A stretch of 64,000 nt of DNA from Oreocharis arfaki. Taxonomy: Eukaryota > Chordata > Aves > Passeriformes > Paramythiidae. Shown in pieces: positions 1-11,822 of the stretch. Within the stretch, counting starts at the first letter, position 1; the number at the start of each line of letters is the position of its first letter. Under the pieces are notes generated by a model that did not search any database, was not told the origin of the DNA, and was given only the letters and a program-made list of their open reading frames with translations. The stretch covers positions 444,758 to 508,757 of the forward strand of contig VZRR01004509.1 in the NCBI GenBank assembly GCA_013398015.1. The letters are read 5' to 3'. A program made the translations under genes and the position numbers.

Positions 1-358
1 GAGCCCCCACACCAGCACCCCCAACCCGCTGCAGCGCCGACCCCATCCCCTTCCCCATCCCCGCGGCGTGTCCCGCGCGGGCTGCCGGAGCCCCCGGTGC
101 CGCGGAACAAAGGGAGCCGCGCGGGCCGGGGACTCCCGGGGGGAGCTGTACCTCTGCTGCCGAAGGGCGCTGCCTGCCGTCCCGCGACCGCCCTTCGCCT
201 CCCGCCCCGAGCCGCCGGCGGACGCTGCCCTGCCGAGGAGCCGGCGGAGCAGAGCGGAGCCAGCGGGGCTCAGCCCCGGCCCCTCCCCGCCCTCCCGACA
301 GGGGCGGAGGCGCCGCCGCCCACCCGCCCCCGCCCCGCAGCGCCGCCCCGCGGGCACC

Positions 359-398
359 NNNNNNNNNNNNNNNNNNNNNNNNNNNNNNNNNNNNNNNN
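359..398. other. Assembly gap (40 N)
   Basis: A run of 40 N characters lies inside the GC-rich island, immediately before a tandem repeat. GC-rich repeats commonly break avian assemblies, so the true length of the repeat is unknown. Confidence 0.99.
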
Positions 399-536
399 GG
401 GCTGCACCCGCTCCCCGGGGCTGCACCCGCTCCCCGGGGCTGCACCCGCTCCCCGGGGCTGCACCCGCTCCCCGGGCTGCACCCGCTCCTGGGCTGCTCT
501 GAGACCCCGGGCTGCACCGAGACCCCGGGCTGCACC
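399..536. repeat. 19-bp GC-rich tandem repeat, decaying
   Basis: The core CTGCACCCG recurs at 402, 421, 440, 459 and 477, giving a 19-bp period and then 18 bp. It continues as degenerate copies (GGGCTGCACC with GAGACCCC) to about 536. The period is not a multiple of three, so a coding role is unlikely. The array abuts the 40-N gap and is probably longer in the real genome. Confidence 0.85.
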
Positions 537-620
537 AAACTCTGGACTGCACCGAGCCCCCGCGACCCCCGAGCCGCCGCCCTCCTCACCTGGTCTCCCG
601 CGCTTCACACCCGCCTGCTC

Positions 621-3600
621 TGCCTGTTCTCCAGTTCATTTCTTTCACCCTCACCTTAAGCCGTCAAAAACTAACCGAAAAGAGAAAATGGCTTGTTTCA
701 GTGTGAAACCCAACATCTCCCACTCGGTTTCTGCAATAAGGTTTTCAGTATTTCCTCAACTAAGGGTAAGCACCCGAAAGTATTTATAGCAAATTTTGAC
801 ATAACATAGTTTATCTGCCCAATCCGGCCCCTGATAAGCGCAGGAGTCATCAACAATGGAGAGCGACTGCCACATTGTGTGAAAAGAGGGGCGGAAAAGA
901 AAAAGCCCTAAAGGGCTCATACTGTGTTTCTGGGACTGAGGGCAAGGAACGGAGGTTTCTCCCCACCCCCGTGAAAAGTCCCCATTCACAGGCGAGACGG
1001 AGCGTGTAGGTCTGTATATCACTGACACACTTCCTGGCGCAATATCCCGTGTGAAAAGTTTCACTGCTTGTGCTTTTTTCCTAAGAAACCAATTAGCACA
1101 TTTTGTTACTTTCTCATGTTTGCAAGCAGGCTTTTTCCAAGCTGGGTTGTTTTTAAACATCACTAAGATTCCATCCAACCCCAAGCTAAACCTACATTTT
1201 CTAGATAACAGTGAGAAGAGGACCTGAACAGCAGATACACAACCAGAACTCTTTGGCATGTGGAAGAAATCCAGCTTATATCACCAGATTCAGTGTGATC
1301 GGAACCGCACTGTGAAGATGCAAAACGCATTCTAAAAGCCTTCCTCATTAAAACGTTTCAGATGTTTCACAGTCAATACCACATTTTCAGATACACATCT
1401 CCTTGGAAGTCCTTCTGTTTATAGAAAGAGATTGTGTTCTCACAGAGTTTTCAAATCTGTAACTGTACAAGTTCTGGGGACAGCTCTCGGATGAATCCCG
1501 GGAACTAGACCCTCGAAGCCCTGCTGCTTCATAGACTCATCACTATTTTATTATTTTCAGCACAGATGCTTAGCTCCTAATTTGTCTTGCCCTTAGTTTT
1601 TTATATCTGTGAAATTAATTACTACTTTCCTTAGAAGTGGTCAAAAACTACTTCAGAAAAGTATTTTTCCTGCTTAAGAACTGAAGGCTTGGTCAAAACT
1701 CAGGCATATGGAAACAGTGACAGCCTGATGCAGGTATTCTCAGGAGGATAATTTGGCTTTGGGGTGGTCTGAAAAAGACCCAGGCAAGAACCATCCCTGA
1801 GCAGCACCATGAGCCCGTCCTTTCACCTCCTTCTTGCTTCAGGTAAGTGCTTTGCTCATGACTCAGCTTACTTTCTGGGAGATAGTTATTGCATTCCTTC
1901 CCAAATAATGAAGGGAAATAATAGAATTTTTTTTAAAAAAAGCAATTTCCTTTTACTCCAAATCGAAATGAAAACTAAATTCAAGTTTCAGTAAGGAAAG
2001 CAATTACTGTCCAGTCAACACTATTTATCTACAACACACAGAGAACAAAAGGAAACATCCCAAGACAGTGACTGCAAGCATTTCACTGAGAATGTACATA
2101 TTTCCACTTTACACATTAAAATTATTGTAAGCCATCGCATTGGCATGAAAATACAAAATTTTCAGAGGTTAAAATTCTCCATTTGATCCAAAGAGAAGGG
2201 TCACACAGGAATAAAGCAGTGCAGCTTCCCTTCTATGGTCCTACCACTGAGCTTCAAATGGGGAAACAATGGCTACTTCTCATGTGCACTCTTCATGCCT
2301 ATTTGATGCTTAGACTCCTGTAAAAACAGCATCCATCCATGACAGCTGGTGATATTTGGTAGCATTTATAACACAGATAATAGTAAGAACCTTTGTGAAG
2401 TTGCCTTGAACTCCATGGAACAAACAAAAATTATCCAGTTTTCCCCAGCCTTCTAGCACTCCATTCCCCACCTTGTTTCAGGATTGTGCAAAAGAAGGTA
2501 TCTCATTATCCATCCTTATTCTCGGGCAAGTTTTCAATTTCACTATAAAATGTGAATTAGCAGACTGTCACTGTATCTTATATTCTTTGCTTTGTAGAGC
2601 AAGCAAAGGAAGGAACATAGGTCCCAAAACCTGTGTTCTTTCCCTAAAGCAAGTTAGTGCAATGCAAAGAGTATCCAATTCAATCTAGAATATTTTTCGT
2701 TTTACTACATCTACTGGACTACCTCTGAAACAATCTGCAGTAAATAATAATAAAAAAAATCTAAAATAGACTAAAAGACATGTCTGGTCACAGCTGATCA
2801 GTCAGACACCAAGAATTATTTTCTTTAAGATATGGCTCATTTCTTAAAGCCAAACTGTATATCCTGGGCCATATAAGAGATCAGGGACAATCATTATTCA
2901 GCACACATTCAGGTCTCTCTCAAACATGAGGTATAACCTGGAAGATATTTAAGGGGAATTTACTGAATCATTAAATATGCTCTCTTTGGCACACAGATGT
3001 CACCCTGAAGGGGCACAGGCAGAGGCTTTGTTCACCAACAGCCTACAGCCATTCCAAAGAAAATGGGAACGTGGCTGCGTCCCTGTTTTGCAGGTGCTGC
3101 ATCACAATTTACCAAAAGCTGGGACACACATCCATGTACATCAGAGCAGTTTAAGAGCTGCTTATTTACAAATGACATTTCATTTTTTTTCTTTTCTTTT
3201 TCTGGGTGTTTCCACAGGGTGAATTACAGCTTCTTGATTACAGCCTTAAAGTCTATAGCTTCTCAAGGCGAGAAGCTGGATACAAAACCCACTGTAAAAC
3301 TGGCTGTTGCTGAGAATGAAAGGGCCAAACTGTGGAGGTTTAGGGTATGGTTTAGTCTGACAAACCATGAATCAAACACACAATGGCCCTTGGAGTGGCC
3401 TCTGACAGTCCCTGACAATCAGGAGAGCACTGGTCAATGGCTGGAAGAACCTCCTAGCCAACCTTGCCAGGAAGAGAGGCAAAGAACAGCTGACCCTGCC
3501 ACTTCAGAGAACAAAACTACTGTGAACTGCAATTTTCATGGCCTGTCAGGATTTGCAGCAAGGCAGGAGAGGAATCTAGTCCCAGTTCATGGGGCTAGGA

Positions 3601-6600
3601 TGAGAACAGCTCACTAGAAATACAGAGACACCTGATGGTATAAATTAAAACTGGATGGGAGGTTTCTTAAATGCATTTTGTTGGTTGAACTATGTATTTA
3701 AATACCAGAATTAACATATCAGTGCTTAAGACAGGTATTATTATTTATAACTTAAAATTAGTTTGCAGTAGTTTAAAAAAACAGAAAAATAAATCAACCC
3801 TTGTTTTTCTGAATCTTTCAGACAGAAGGATATTTACTGATCGACGTGATTTTATTATTTCATATTCCTTTGGATATACAACTTCATATATGCAGAGACT
3901 AACTAGGCAAGACCAAATTTTTTCCTATTCATAAATGAAGAAATTGAGCCAGCAAGAATAACTCAACCAAAAACCCCCATAAATACAGCATCTCCTTGAC
4001 AGAGTGGAAAACAATTTAGATGTCCATGTTTCTAATCCCATTCTTAGCCACAAGACCAGGCTTAGCCATTTTTCCTATACTCAGTGAGAAAATTCTGCAT
4101 GTTCATAAAATGTGGCAGCTGTACCTCTGTTCTAAGTGCATACCAAGAGTTGTGGGAATATACCTCACAGTACTTAGAACACTTTTCTACTTCAGGAAAA
4201 AAAAAAACCAGTAGTCATAAAACAACAGAAAATTTTACTCTGAGCAGGAGATTTAACAATAACAGTCTCCGGTTTCTCTGTCATGGAAAATGGCCACAGG
4301 TTTGAGCTCTGGCCGTACACAAGTGAATGATGCAACAAACAAGTTGCCAGTGGTCCAGAGAAATCCAGGTTTTAGGCTAAAAAAACCAGAAAGCACAGCT
4401 CATCCTTCACCCACCTGTGGCAAATTAAACTGCGCACAATTAGGAGAACAAGCAGTGTCTCTGTACAGCCACTCGCTGGAATACTCCTCAGGTGCTTTGG
4501 AAAACATCAGCTCACTCAGTACTGAGACAGATCATCTGCCTTCTCCGAGATGGATCTTATACAGGGTTTGTATTTCCACCTGTTGAAACACTGTCAGCTT
4601 CCCATTTCGCCATAGTGTCTCCTCACATTGCCAATGAGGGTCTTTGGCTTTTTGTCTAGAGGCAGCAAGATGCCTCCAATTAGCACGGGACTTTTCTCCT
4701 TGGCAGCAAAGACCTGCATAAGACAGCCTGAAAGTCTAGACCTAGAATTTAAGAGAAGAGCTCACCCAGGGGAGATTTTACCTTGCGTGTTAGGATTAAG
4801 CACAGGATCTGAGAAGCAGTGTTCACTTAGCCTTAGCAATTCTGCTCTTCAGTTCAAGGGTAAGTACACCCACTAAAATTAAGAAAAACACAAAAAATAA
4901 AAAATTACAAATATGAGAGCTGCAAGAACCTTCTGAACTGCCATCTTGCTAATTCTGCAAACTTGGAACATATTTCAGGAATTCAAGGGAGAGTCTGATC
5001 AGAGTTAAGTCTTGAAATCGCAGACTTCCTAAGTAGTATTTCCCCACTCTCCCGAAGGATTTTATCACTGATGTTACAGAAGAGGAGAAAGTCCCATTTT
5101 TCCTAGTAGAACAAATTAATATTTCCTCCCTCTCCAAGAGAAACATTTTTGAGACATAGCTGCATGCATCCCTTCACAAGCATCCCCTCAAGCAAGACAT
5201 AAAAACTAATTAGGAAAGGGAAAGGCCCAGTGTCCTGTGAGATTCAAAAGTTCATGTCAGATCATCCAGCACATTAAGTGGCAAGAGAAAAACCTTCAGT
5301 TTGAATCCACACAGCACCAGGAAAATGTCTCTTAATGCACCTAAAGACAAACATCACCAATAAAGTATTTGCACTGCAATCTCCGTGCATACAGGGGCAT
5401 ACAGCCCGAAAACCTTTGCTGCAGAGTAATTATGGACATTCTTTTCCCATTTTATACACTTCTCAGAGAACCCTTTGATTTGATAATATATGTATTTTTG
5501 TGGATTCCCAAGCACAATATGTGATGTGTTGGAGCCGTGCTCTTACGGGGATTTCTAACCACGCGTAACATCTGTTTGTGGGGATCCTCCTTCCCGCAGG
5601 CACATGGACGTGGTGATGACACATTCCTGTGATTTGTATGGCCCTCTGTTATCAAGGACTCTGCTGAGAAAGAAAACTTGGACTTGGGTTATGGATACTG
5701 GGCTACAACTGTTCTTGCAAACAAAACTACCCAGCACAAAGGCATTGAAATTGAACTGTAAGTATATGCAAGCTCACTTTCAGAATAAACCCAAGTACAT
5801 TTTATAATATTACATCTCCCACGCCACATATTGAGATGTAACAAGTTACTAGTGTCTGGGAATGACGATCTCTGTGTGGTAGTGTGAAATGATGTGAAAT
5901 TCTCTTGAGGAGTTACGCTTTATTATTATTTTTCCCACTGTTTAAATCTGGTCTGCAATTTCCACTAGAATTTTTTAAATGCATGCCGACTCCTTACATA
6001 AATAATTGACAGAAGATGTTATTAGAAAAGGAACTGCACCACTTTAGCCAACATAAGTTTAAAAGAGAATGACCTTTTAAGAGATCTCATCCTAAATACT
6101 AATACTGAACAGTGTCCAGGCAATTTACAAGTTGTGATGCTCAGGTTTCCTTTAGTTGTGTATGATTCCCTCACCTGTGTGATTTTCCTAAAGAGGGGTT
6201 CAAAGGGGAACTGACTATGCAAGTTTTAAGCTGTTGATCCAAACCCTTTTTGAGTCCAAGCAAAAGTGCAGACAGAGGGACAGTTCAGCCAGGCTCTTTG
6301 CTGGCTATGCACCAGTCTATGAACGGCAGCAACAATGGAAGCAGTAGAAATAAGGAAGAGAGTCACAGCATGGAAAAATCAATGGCTAAAGAACTTCAAA
6401 ATTAGATGTTTCTGGAAGTTCCTTCTTACTAATTTTGTAAACCTGAGAGCCTTCCACTTCCCCTGCCAGATAAAGAAAAGAGACCAACTTATCTAGGGCA
6501 TGGAAGAACAATTATTTCTTCCACCTTAATTGCCAGAAACGCCCGTGAAAGGTAACTCAGCTGTGAAGGATGTGACTGCATATGCCAGGCAGATGTTGCC

Positions 6601-7605
6601 AGCACCAGAGTTGTTCCTATGTTCCCCAAATGTTAACTCCTCACTGGGGATTACGCATGTCTTATAAGCGAGCAAAGAGCAATTTCTTTGTTCTCCAGCT
6701 TTATTACAACATAGTGAACTCTTTAGGAGTGCAAATTTTTGCCAAGAAGCAGTAAATTAATAACATATGTATGTGGTGTGTTTCTGCTTCCATCACAGGT
6801 GAATGCAGTGCTCGTAAGGGAAGATATTTACAGCTTTCTTGAAACAAGGATCTTGAATCCAGCCCAGCAGGAACCAACTGCAGTTCTGCTGGAAGAAGCA
6901 AGGCAACAGCGATGAAACTGCTTCCTCATCAGTGCTGCTACTCGAGCTGTTCCACTGCCTGTTCGAATCCACGAATATATTCTATTAAATGCCACCAGAT
7001 TAAACACTAGTCTTTCTCTGTAAAAAGTGTAATTTATAGGAACACTTTCACTGATTCACTGGTTGTGTATGATTTAGCTATTCTGTGATTATTATTCTGT
7101 GTAATATATAGACTCTCACTTTTACATAAGCACATTATAATCAAATTCTGCGTATTTATGGTGTTTGGTCCAACGCATGTCCTGCCCTGTAATATGTATT
7201 ACAAACCATTTTCTTTCACAGATCACCTCAATAAATGATCAATCTGTCTTTTCTTCAAAACATTCACTTTGGTTTGTATTCACTTATTAAGAAACATCTT
7301 TATTGTGCAAGTAATAAACCACACTTACCTCCAATACTGGCTTAACTAAAAAGGCCCTGCTACTTCTCAAAGGACTGAAGCCAGTGAAGTCCCTAAACCA
7401 TGTTCATGTTTAAGTGCTATTCCTAAATGCACGCTAATTTGAAGCAGAAGAATTGGCAAGAACCAGGGTTTGAACATTGAAAATACTCTCTGTAAAAGCC
7501 ATAAAAACTGTTTAACAAAGATGACTATTTTTGTTATTCAAACAGATGCACGGGTTTGGGGCTGACTGTCCCACAAGCCCCAGGTATTGTGCCCACTTCC
7601 AGTAT
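621..7605. other. Intergenic DNA, no recognisable gene
   Basis: AT-rich unique sequence with many stops in all frames. I see no protein family and no well-matched transposon. Two segments look exon-like (5600-5757 and about 6799-7255) and are discussed as a finding. A long open frame at 3063-3617 is unrecognised; it runs across a strong pyrimidine tract ending in CACAG at about 3219, so I do not call it a gene. Confidence 0.6.
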
Positions 7606-9714
7606 GGGGTAAAAAAGGTAAAGAGAGAAGAACATAAATTAAAACCCCATGCCAAGCCATTTTAGGGGTATTACCCAGCAGACCACAACAGGTCTGAAGG
7701 TCACATTTCACATGCATATATAGAGATATTTCTAACTAACACTTACTAAACAATCAGACTGGCTACTTGCTTTAGACAGCCCTGAAGAAATATTAATTGA
7801 AGCCATCTGTAGGACACGCTATCTCTGAAGCAACTAGAGATGTTCAGCTGACTTTGGACTAAATTACCCAACAGCTTCCACACAGAAAAAGCACACACAT
7901 GAAAGTGATTTACTGTTTTAATATAACACACACAAACTATAAAGGGCTCAACCATGACCCTATGGTTTCCATGATTATTCTCTTTAGGAAAGCACAGCTG
8001 AGAGAGAAAACAGCTAAAAGCTGCCTGTTCTTCTGCATAATTTGTCTGTGAGCTCTGAAGTGCCTGCTTAAGGGATGAATTAGTCTTTTTGCCTTAAAAA
8101 AATAAAGACTGTGGGGGTCCTGAGAGAATGAGATAAAAAAGGAACCTTTCCTCCCCCACATCACCCATCCCAGTGAGAGTTAGATGCGGTGTACTCAGAT
8201 ACAGCGCAAGGATTGTTCCTGCCATACATTTCATAAATATTGGGAAACTGATGAGGAAACAGTGCCTGCTCCTCTTACCCAACCTATTTACCTAATGCCT
8301 ACACAAAAGTAATAAGAGTCCAGACTGGTCAAAATTCCAAGGGAGATTCTGTGATCTGATGAAAGGATGGATAAATCACATTTGTCGCGATGGAAGATTT
8401 AGGGCTGGTATCTTTATCAAGATAGCACAGCAGAAAAGATAGCAAAGTCTTCAAAAGGCTGGAGTCTTTACTGCAAACAAAGCTGGTAGACTTCAGTAAA
8501 GCTACGTAGGCTATAATGAATGTTTTTCACTGTAGGGAGAAAAATGAATGGCTCAAGTCCAGGAACTGTCTCAGCCTACATACAGAACTAGGTCTGTAGG
8601 AGATCCTTATTCAGCACGTTTCCTACAAAAGACATTAATTTACATTTCCTTGTTTGAAGAACAGATAACTTCTCCATGTGAGAAATTCCAGCAGACAGGG
8701 GCTCAGAGGAATGAACGAGCACTGCAGAGACCACTGCACATTTCATACAAACACTCACCAACTGTTGCCACTTGGAGATTTCAAAGCTCACAAAGAAAAT
8801 TACTTCTTTTTTTTTCCTCAGAGCAGAAACTAGGATATCAACCCTGATTACTTTGCAGTTGCTCATATTTAGTGCAGTTTGAGAGGCAAGAGGCCTTAAT
8901 CAAGCTCAGAGGCAAGGAAGGATTTCTTTTAAAGGCTATCAATGTTAATGAACAACTCAGTCTTGTTTAAACATCCACACTGTGATATGGGCAAGTGTCT
9001 GAGTTTATCATGTCCTCAATCTTTTGAACAGCCAGATTTTATTTGCTAAGCATTGATCAGGCCAGAAGGAACGAGCTTATCCCAAGTGGCAGTGCCTGGA
9101 CTTGAATTCTGGACTTCAGATTGCAAAATGTTCAGGATTTGATGCAAGTTTGCCTCAGCCAGCTATGCTGGGTTTGGGGCTGTCATTGTAAACACAGAGA
9201 CCAAAGGAAACTGTCCTGGAGTCTTACTGGAAAACAGAAAGGCACATCCTCACTCTAAAAGGCTTGTGTAGCTAAAAGCCAAAAAGAGATGCTGAAGCTT
9301 AGTGCCAAAGGTACCAAGTCAAACACACCTGGATGTACTGATTTGCTATTTCTCATGCATGCTAGGAGAGAGGATTCCAAATCAAAAGCCATACTGAAAG
9401 CCAGAAACCAAATATGACACCAGTTTTACAAACAAACCCTTCAGAAAACTAGTCACTTCACTTCATTTAGGAGGTGAATTTATACAGGTTCTTTTTATCC
9501 TTCGATTTGTTATTTTATTGTCTTTTGCTTATGCCAGGAGTCTACAGCTGTGATATTGTTGCAAGAAGCATACAGGTGTTTAATCTAAAATAAAAAGGCT
9601 TTTGTGAAATTTTTTAATAATGAAACTACTTCTACCAGTATTAGATTTTTATGAAGCCTTTTGAACTTATGCTTTTCATATCTATTGGTTCAGCTGATAC
9701 AGTGAAATATCTCC
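7606..9714. repeat. 2.1-kb tandem duplication, copy 1
   Basis: These 2109 bases recur almost exactly at 9716-11822. The two copies differ by scattered substitutions clustered near both ends (for example GAAGCAAC versus GAAGTAAC near 7839), a 5-bp indel near 9465, and a more complex change near 9190. Copy 1 ends in CTCC directly before a single N at 9715, and copy 2 begins directly after it. Neither copy contains a recognisable gene; the short open frames appear twice only because the DNA does. An assembly join of two haplotypes is the simplest explanation, and a genuine recent duplication is the alternative. Confidence 0.97.
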
Positions 9715-9715
9715 N
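9715..9715. other. Single N at duplication junction
   Basis: One ambiguous base sits exactly between the two copies of the 2.1-kb duplication, as expected where an assembler joined two contigs or filled a gap with overlapping haplotype sequence. Confidence 0.99.
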
Positions 9716-11822
9716 GGGGTAAAAAAGGTAAAGAGAGAAGAACATAAATTAAAACCCCATGCCAAGCCATTTTAGGGGTATTACCCAGCAGACCACAACA
9801 GGTCTGAAGGTCACATTTCACATGCATATATAGAGATATTTCTAACTAACACTTACTAAACAATCAGACTGGCTACTTGCTTTAGACAGCCCTGAAGAAA
9901 TATTAATTGAAGCCATCTGTAGGACACGCTATCTCTGAAGTAACTAGAGATGTTCAGCTGACTTTGGACTAAATTACCCAACAGCTTCCACACAGAAAAA
10001 GCACACACATGAAAGTGATTTACTGTTTTAATATAACACACACAAACTATAAAGGGCTCAACCATGACCCTATGGTTTCCATGATTATTCTCTTCAGGAA
10101 AGCACAGCTGAGAGAGAAAACAGCTAAAAGCTGCCTATTCTTCTGCGTAATTTGTCCGTGAGCTCTGAAGTGCCTGCTTAAGAGATGAATTAGTCTTTTT
10201 GCCTTAAAAAAATAAAGACTGTGGGGGTCCTGAGAGAATGAGATAAAAAAGGAACCTTTCCTCCCCCACATCACCCATCCCAGTGAGAGTTAGATGCGGT
10301 GTACTCAGATACAGCGCAAGGATTGTTCCTGCCATACATTTCATAAATATTGGGAAACTGATGAGGAAACAGTGCCTGCTCCTCTTACCCAACCTATTTA
10401 CCTAATGCCTACACAAAAGTAATAAGAGTCCAGACTGGTCAAAATTCCAAGGGAGATTCTGTGATCTGATGAAAGGATGGATAAATCACATTTGTCGCGA
10501 TGGAAGATTTAGGGCTGGTATCTTTATCAAGATAGCACAGCAGAAAAGATAGCAAAGTCTTCAAAAGGCTGGAGTCTTTACTGCAAACAAAGCTGGTAGA
10601 CTTCAGTAAAGCTACGTAGGCTATAATGAATGTTTTTCACTGTAGGGAGAAAAATGAATGGCTCAAGTCCAGGAACTGTCTCAGCCTACATACAGAACTA
10701 GGTCTGTAGGAGATCCTTATTCAGCACGTTTCCTACAAAAGACATTAATTTACATTTCCTTGTTTGAAGAACAGATAACTTCTCCATGTGAGAAATTCCA
10801 GCAGACAGGGGCTCAGAGGAATGAACGAGCACTGCAGAGACCACTGCACATTTCATACAAACACTCACCAACTGTTGCCACTTGGAGATTTCAAAGCTCA
10901 CAAAGAAAATTACTTCTTTTTTTTTCCTCAGAGCAGAAACTAGGATATCAACCCTGATTACTTTGCAGTTGCTCATATTTAGTGCAGTTTGAGAGGCAAG
11001 AGGCCTTAATCAAGCTCAGAGGCAAGGAAGGATTTCTTTTAAAGGCTATCAATGTTAATGAACAACTCAGTCTTGTTTAAACATCCACAATGTGATATGG
11101 GCAAGTGTCTGAGTTTATCATGTCCTCAATCTTTTGAACAGCCAGATTTTATTTGCTAAGCATTGATCAGGCCAGAAGGAACGAGCTTATCCCAAGTGGC
11201 AGTGCCTGGACTTGAATTCTGGACTTCAGATTGCAAAATGTTCAGGATTTGATGCAATTTTGCCTCAGCCAGCTATGCTGGGTTTGGGGCTGTCATTGTT
11301 TCCTTTTACATTGTAAAAGGAAACTGTCCTGGAGTCTGACTGGAAAACAGAAAGGCACATCTTCATTCTAAAAGGCTTGTGTAGCTAAAAGCCAAAAAGA
11401 GATGCTGAAGCTTAGTGCCAAAGGTACCAAGTCAAACACACCTGGATGTACTGATCTGCTATTTCTCATGCATGCTAGGAGAGAGGATTCCAAATCAAAA
11501 GCCATACTGAAAGCCAGAAACCAAATATGACACCAGTTTTACAAACAAACCCTTCAGAAAACTAGTCACTTCACTTAGGAGGTGAATTTATACAGGTTCT
11601 TTCTACCCTTTGATTTGTTATTTTATTGTCTTTTGCTTATGCCAGGAGTCTACAGCTGTGATATTGTTGCAAGAAGCATACAGGTGTTTAATCTAAAATA
11701 AAAAGGCTTTTGTGAAATTTTTTAATAATGAAACTACTTCTACCAGTATTAGATTTTTATGAAGCCTTTTGAACTTATGCTTTTCATATCTATTGGTTCA
11801 GCTGATACAGTGAAATATCTCC
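9716..11822. repeat. 2.1-kb tandem duplication, copy 2
   Basis: Second copy of 7606-9714, 2107 bases long. After 11822 the sequence continues into unique DNA, so the order is unique flank, copy 1, N, copy 2, unique flank. The central 1.1 kb appears identical to copy 1, with differences concentrated in the outer parts. It carries a perfect 12-bp palindrome at 11298-11324 that copy 1 lacks. Confidence 0.97.

Larger units (their letters stand above)
1..620. promoter_or_regulatory. GC-rich CpG island at left edge
   Basis: This stretch is very rich in G+C and CpG compared with the AT-rich DNA that follows, and it contains GC-box-like CCGCCC/GGGCGG motifs. That composition is typical of a vertebrate promoter or first exon. 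In mammals MYO1B lies upstream of STAT4 and is transcribed away from it, so the island could be the MYO1B 5' end on the - strand. That is inference from synteny; no MYO1B coding sequence is visible. The open frames across it are a by-product of low stop-codon frequency in GC-rich DNA and of the tandem repeat. It is interrupted by a 40-base gap. Confidence 0.5.

Noticed and set aside
97..789. 230-codon open frame in the GC-rich island
   Set aside because: It runs through the N gap and a 19-bp tandem repeat; openness reflects GC-rich, stop-poor DNA.
3063..3617. 184-codon open frame in the upstream desert
   Set aside because: It matches no family, crosses a long pyrimidine tract ending in a splice-acceptor-like CACAG, and shows no sign of coding composition; most likely chance.
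5637..5762. Protein-like 41-codon frame ending at TAA (5760-5762), within the exon-like segment
   Set aside because: A stop lies just upstream in the same frame, no family is recognised, and it is too short to support a coding or pseudogene call.
6958..6972. TGTTCGAATCC, resembling a tRNA B box
   Set aside because: No matching A box, no acceptor stem and no cloverleaf can be built around it.
7746..10976. Pairs of identical short proteins (69, 75, 62, 99 and 92 aa) about 2.1 kb apart
   Set aside because: They look like a duplicated gene cluster, but the repetition comes from the duplicated DNA, and the frames overlap on opposite strands without a family match.
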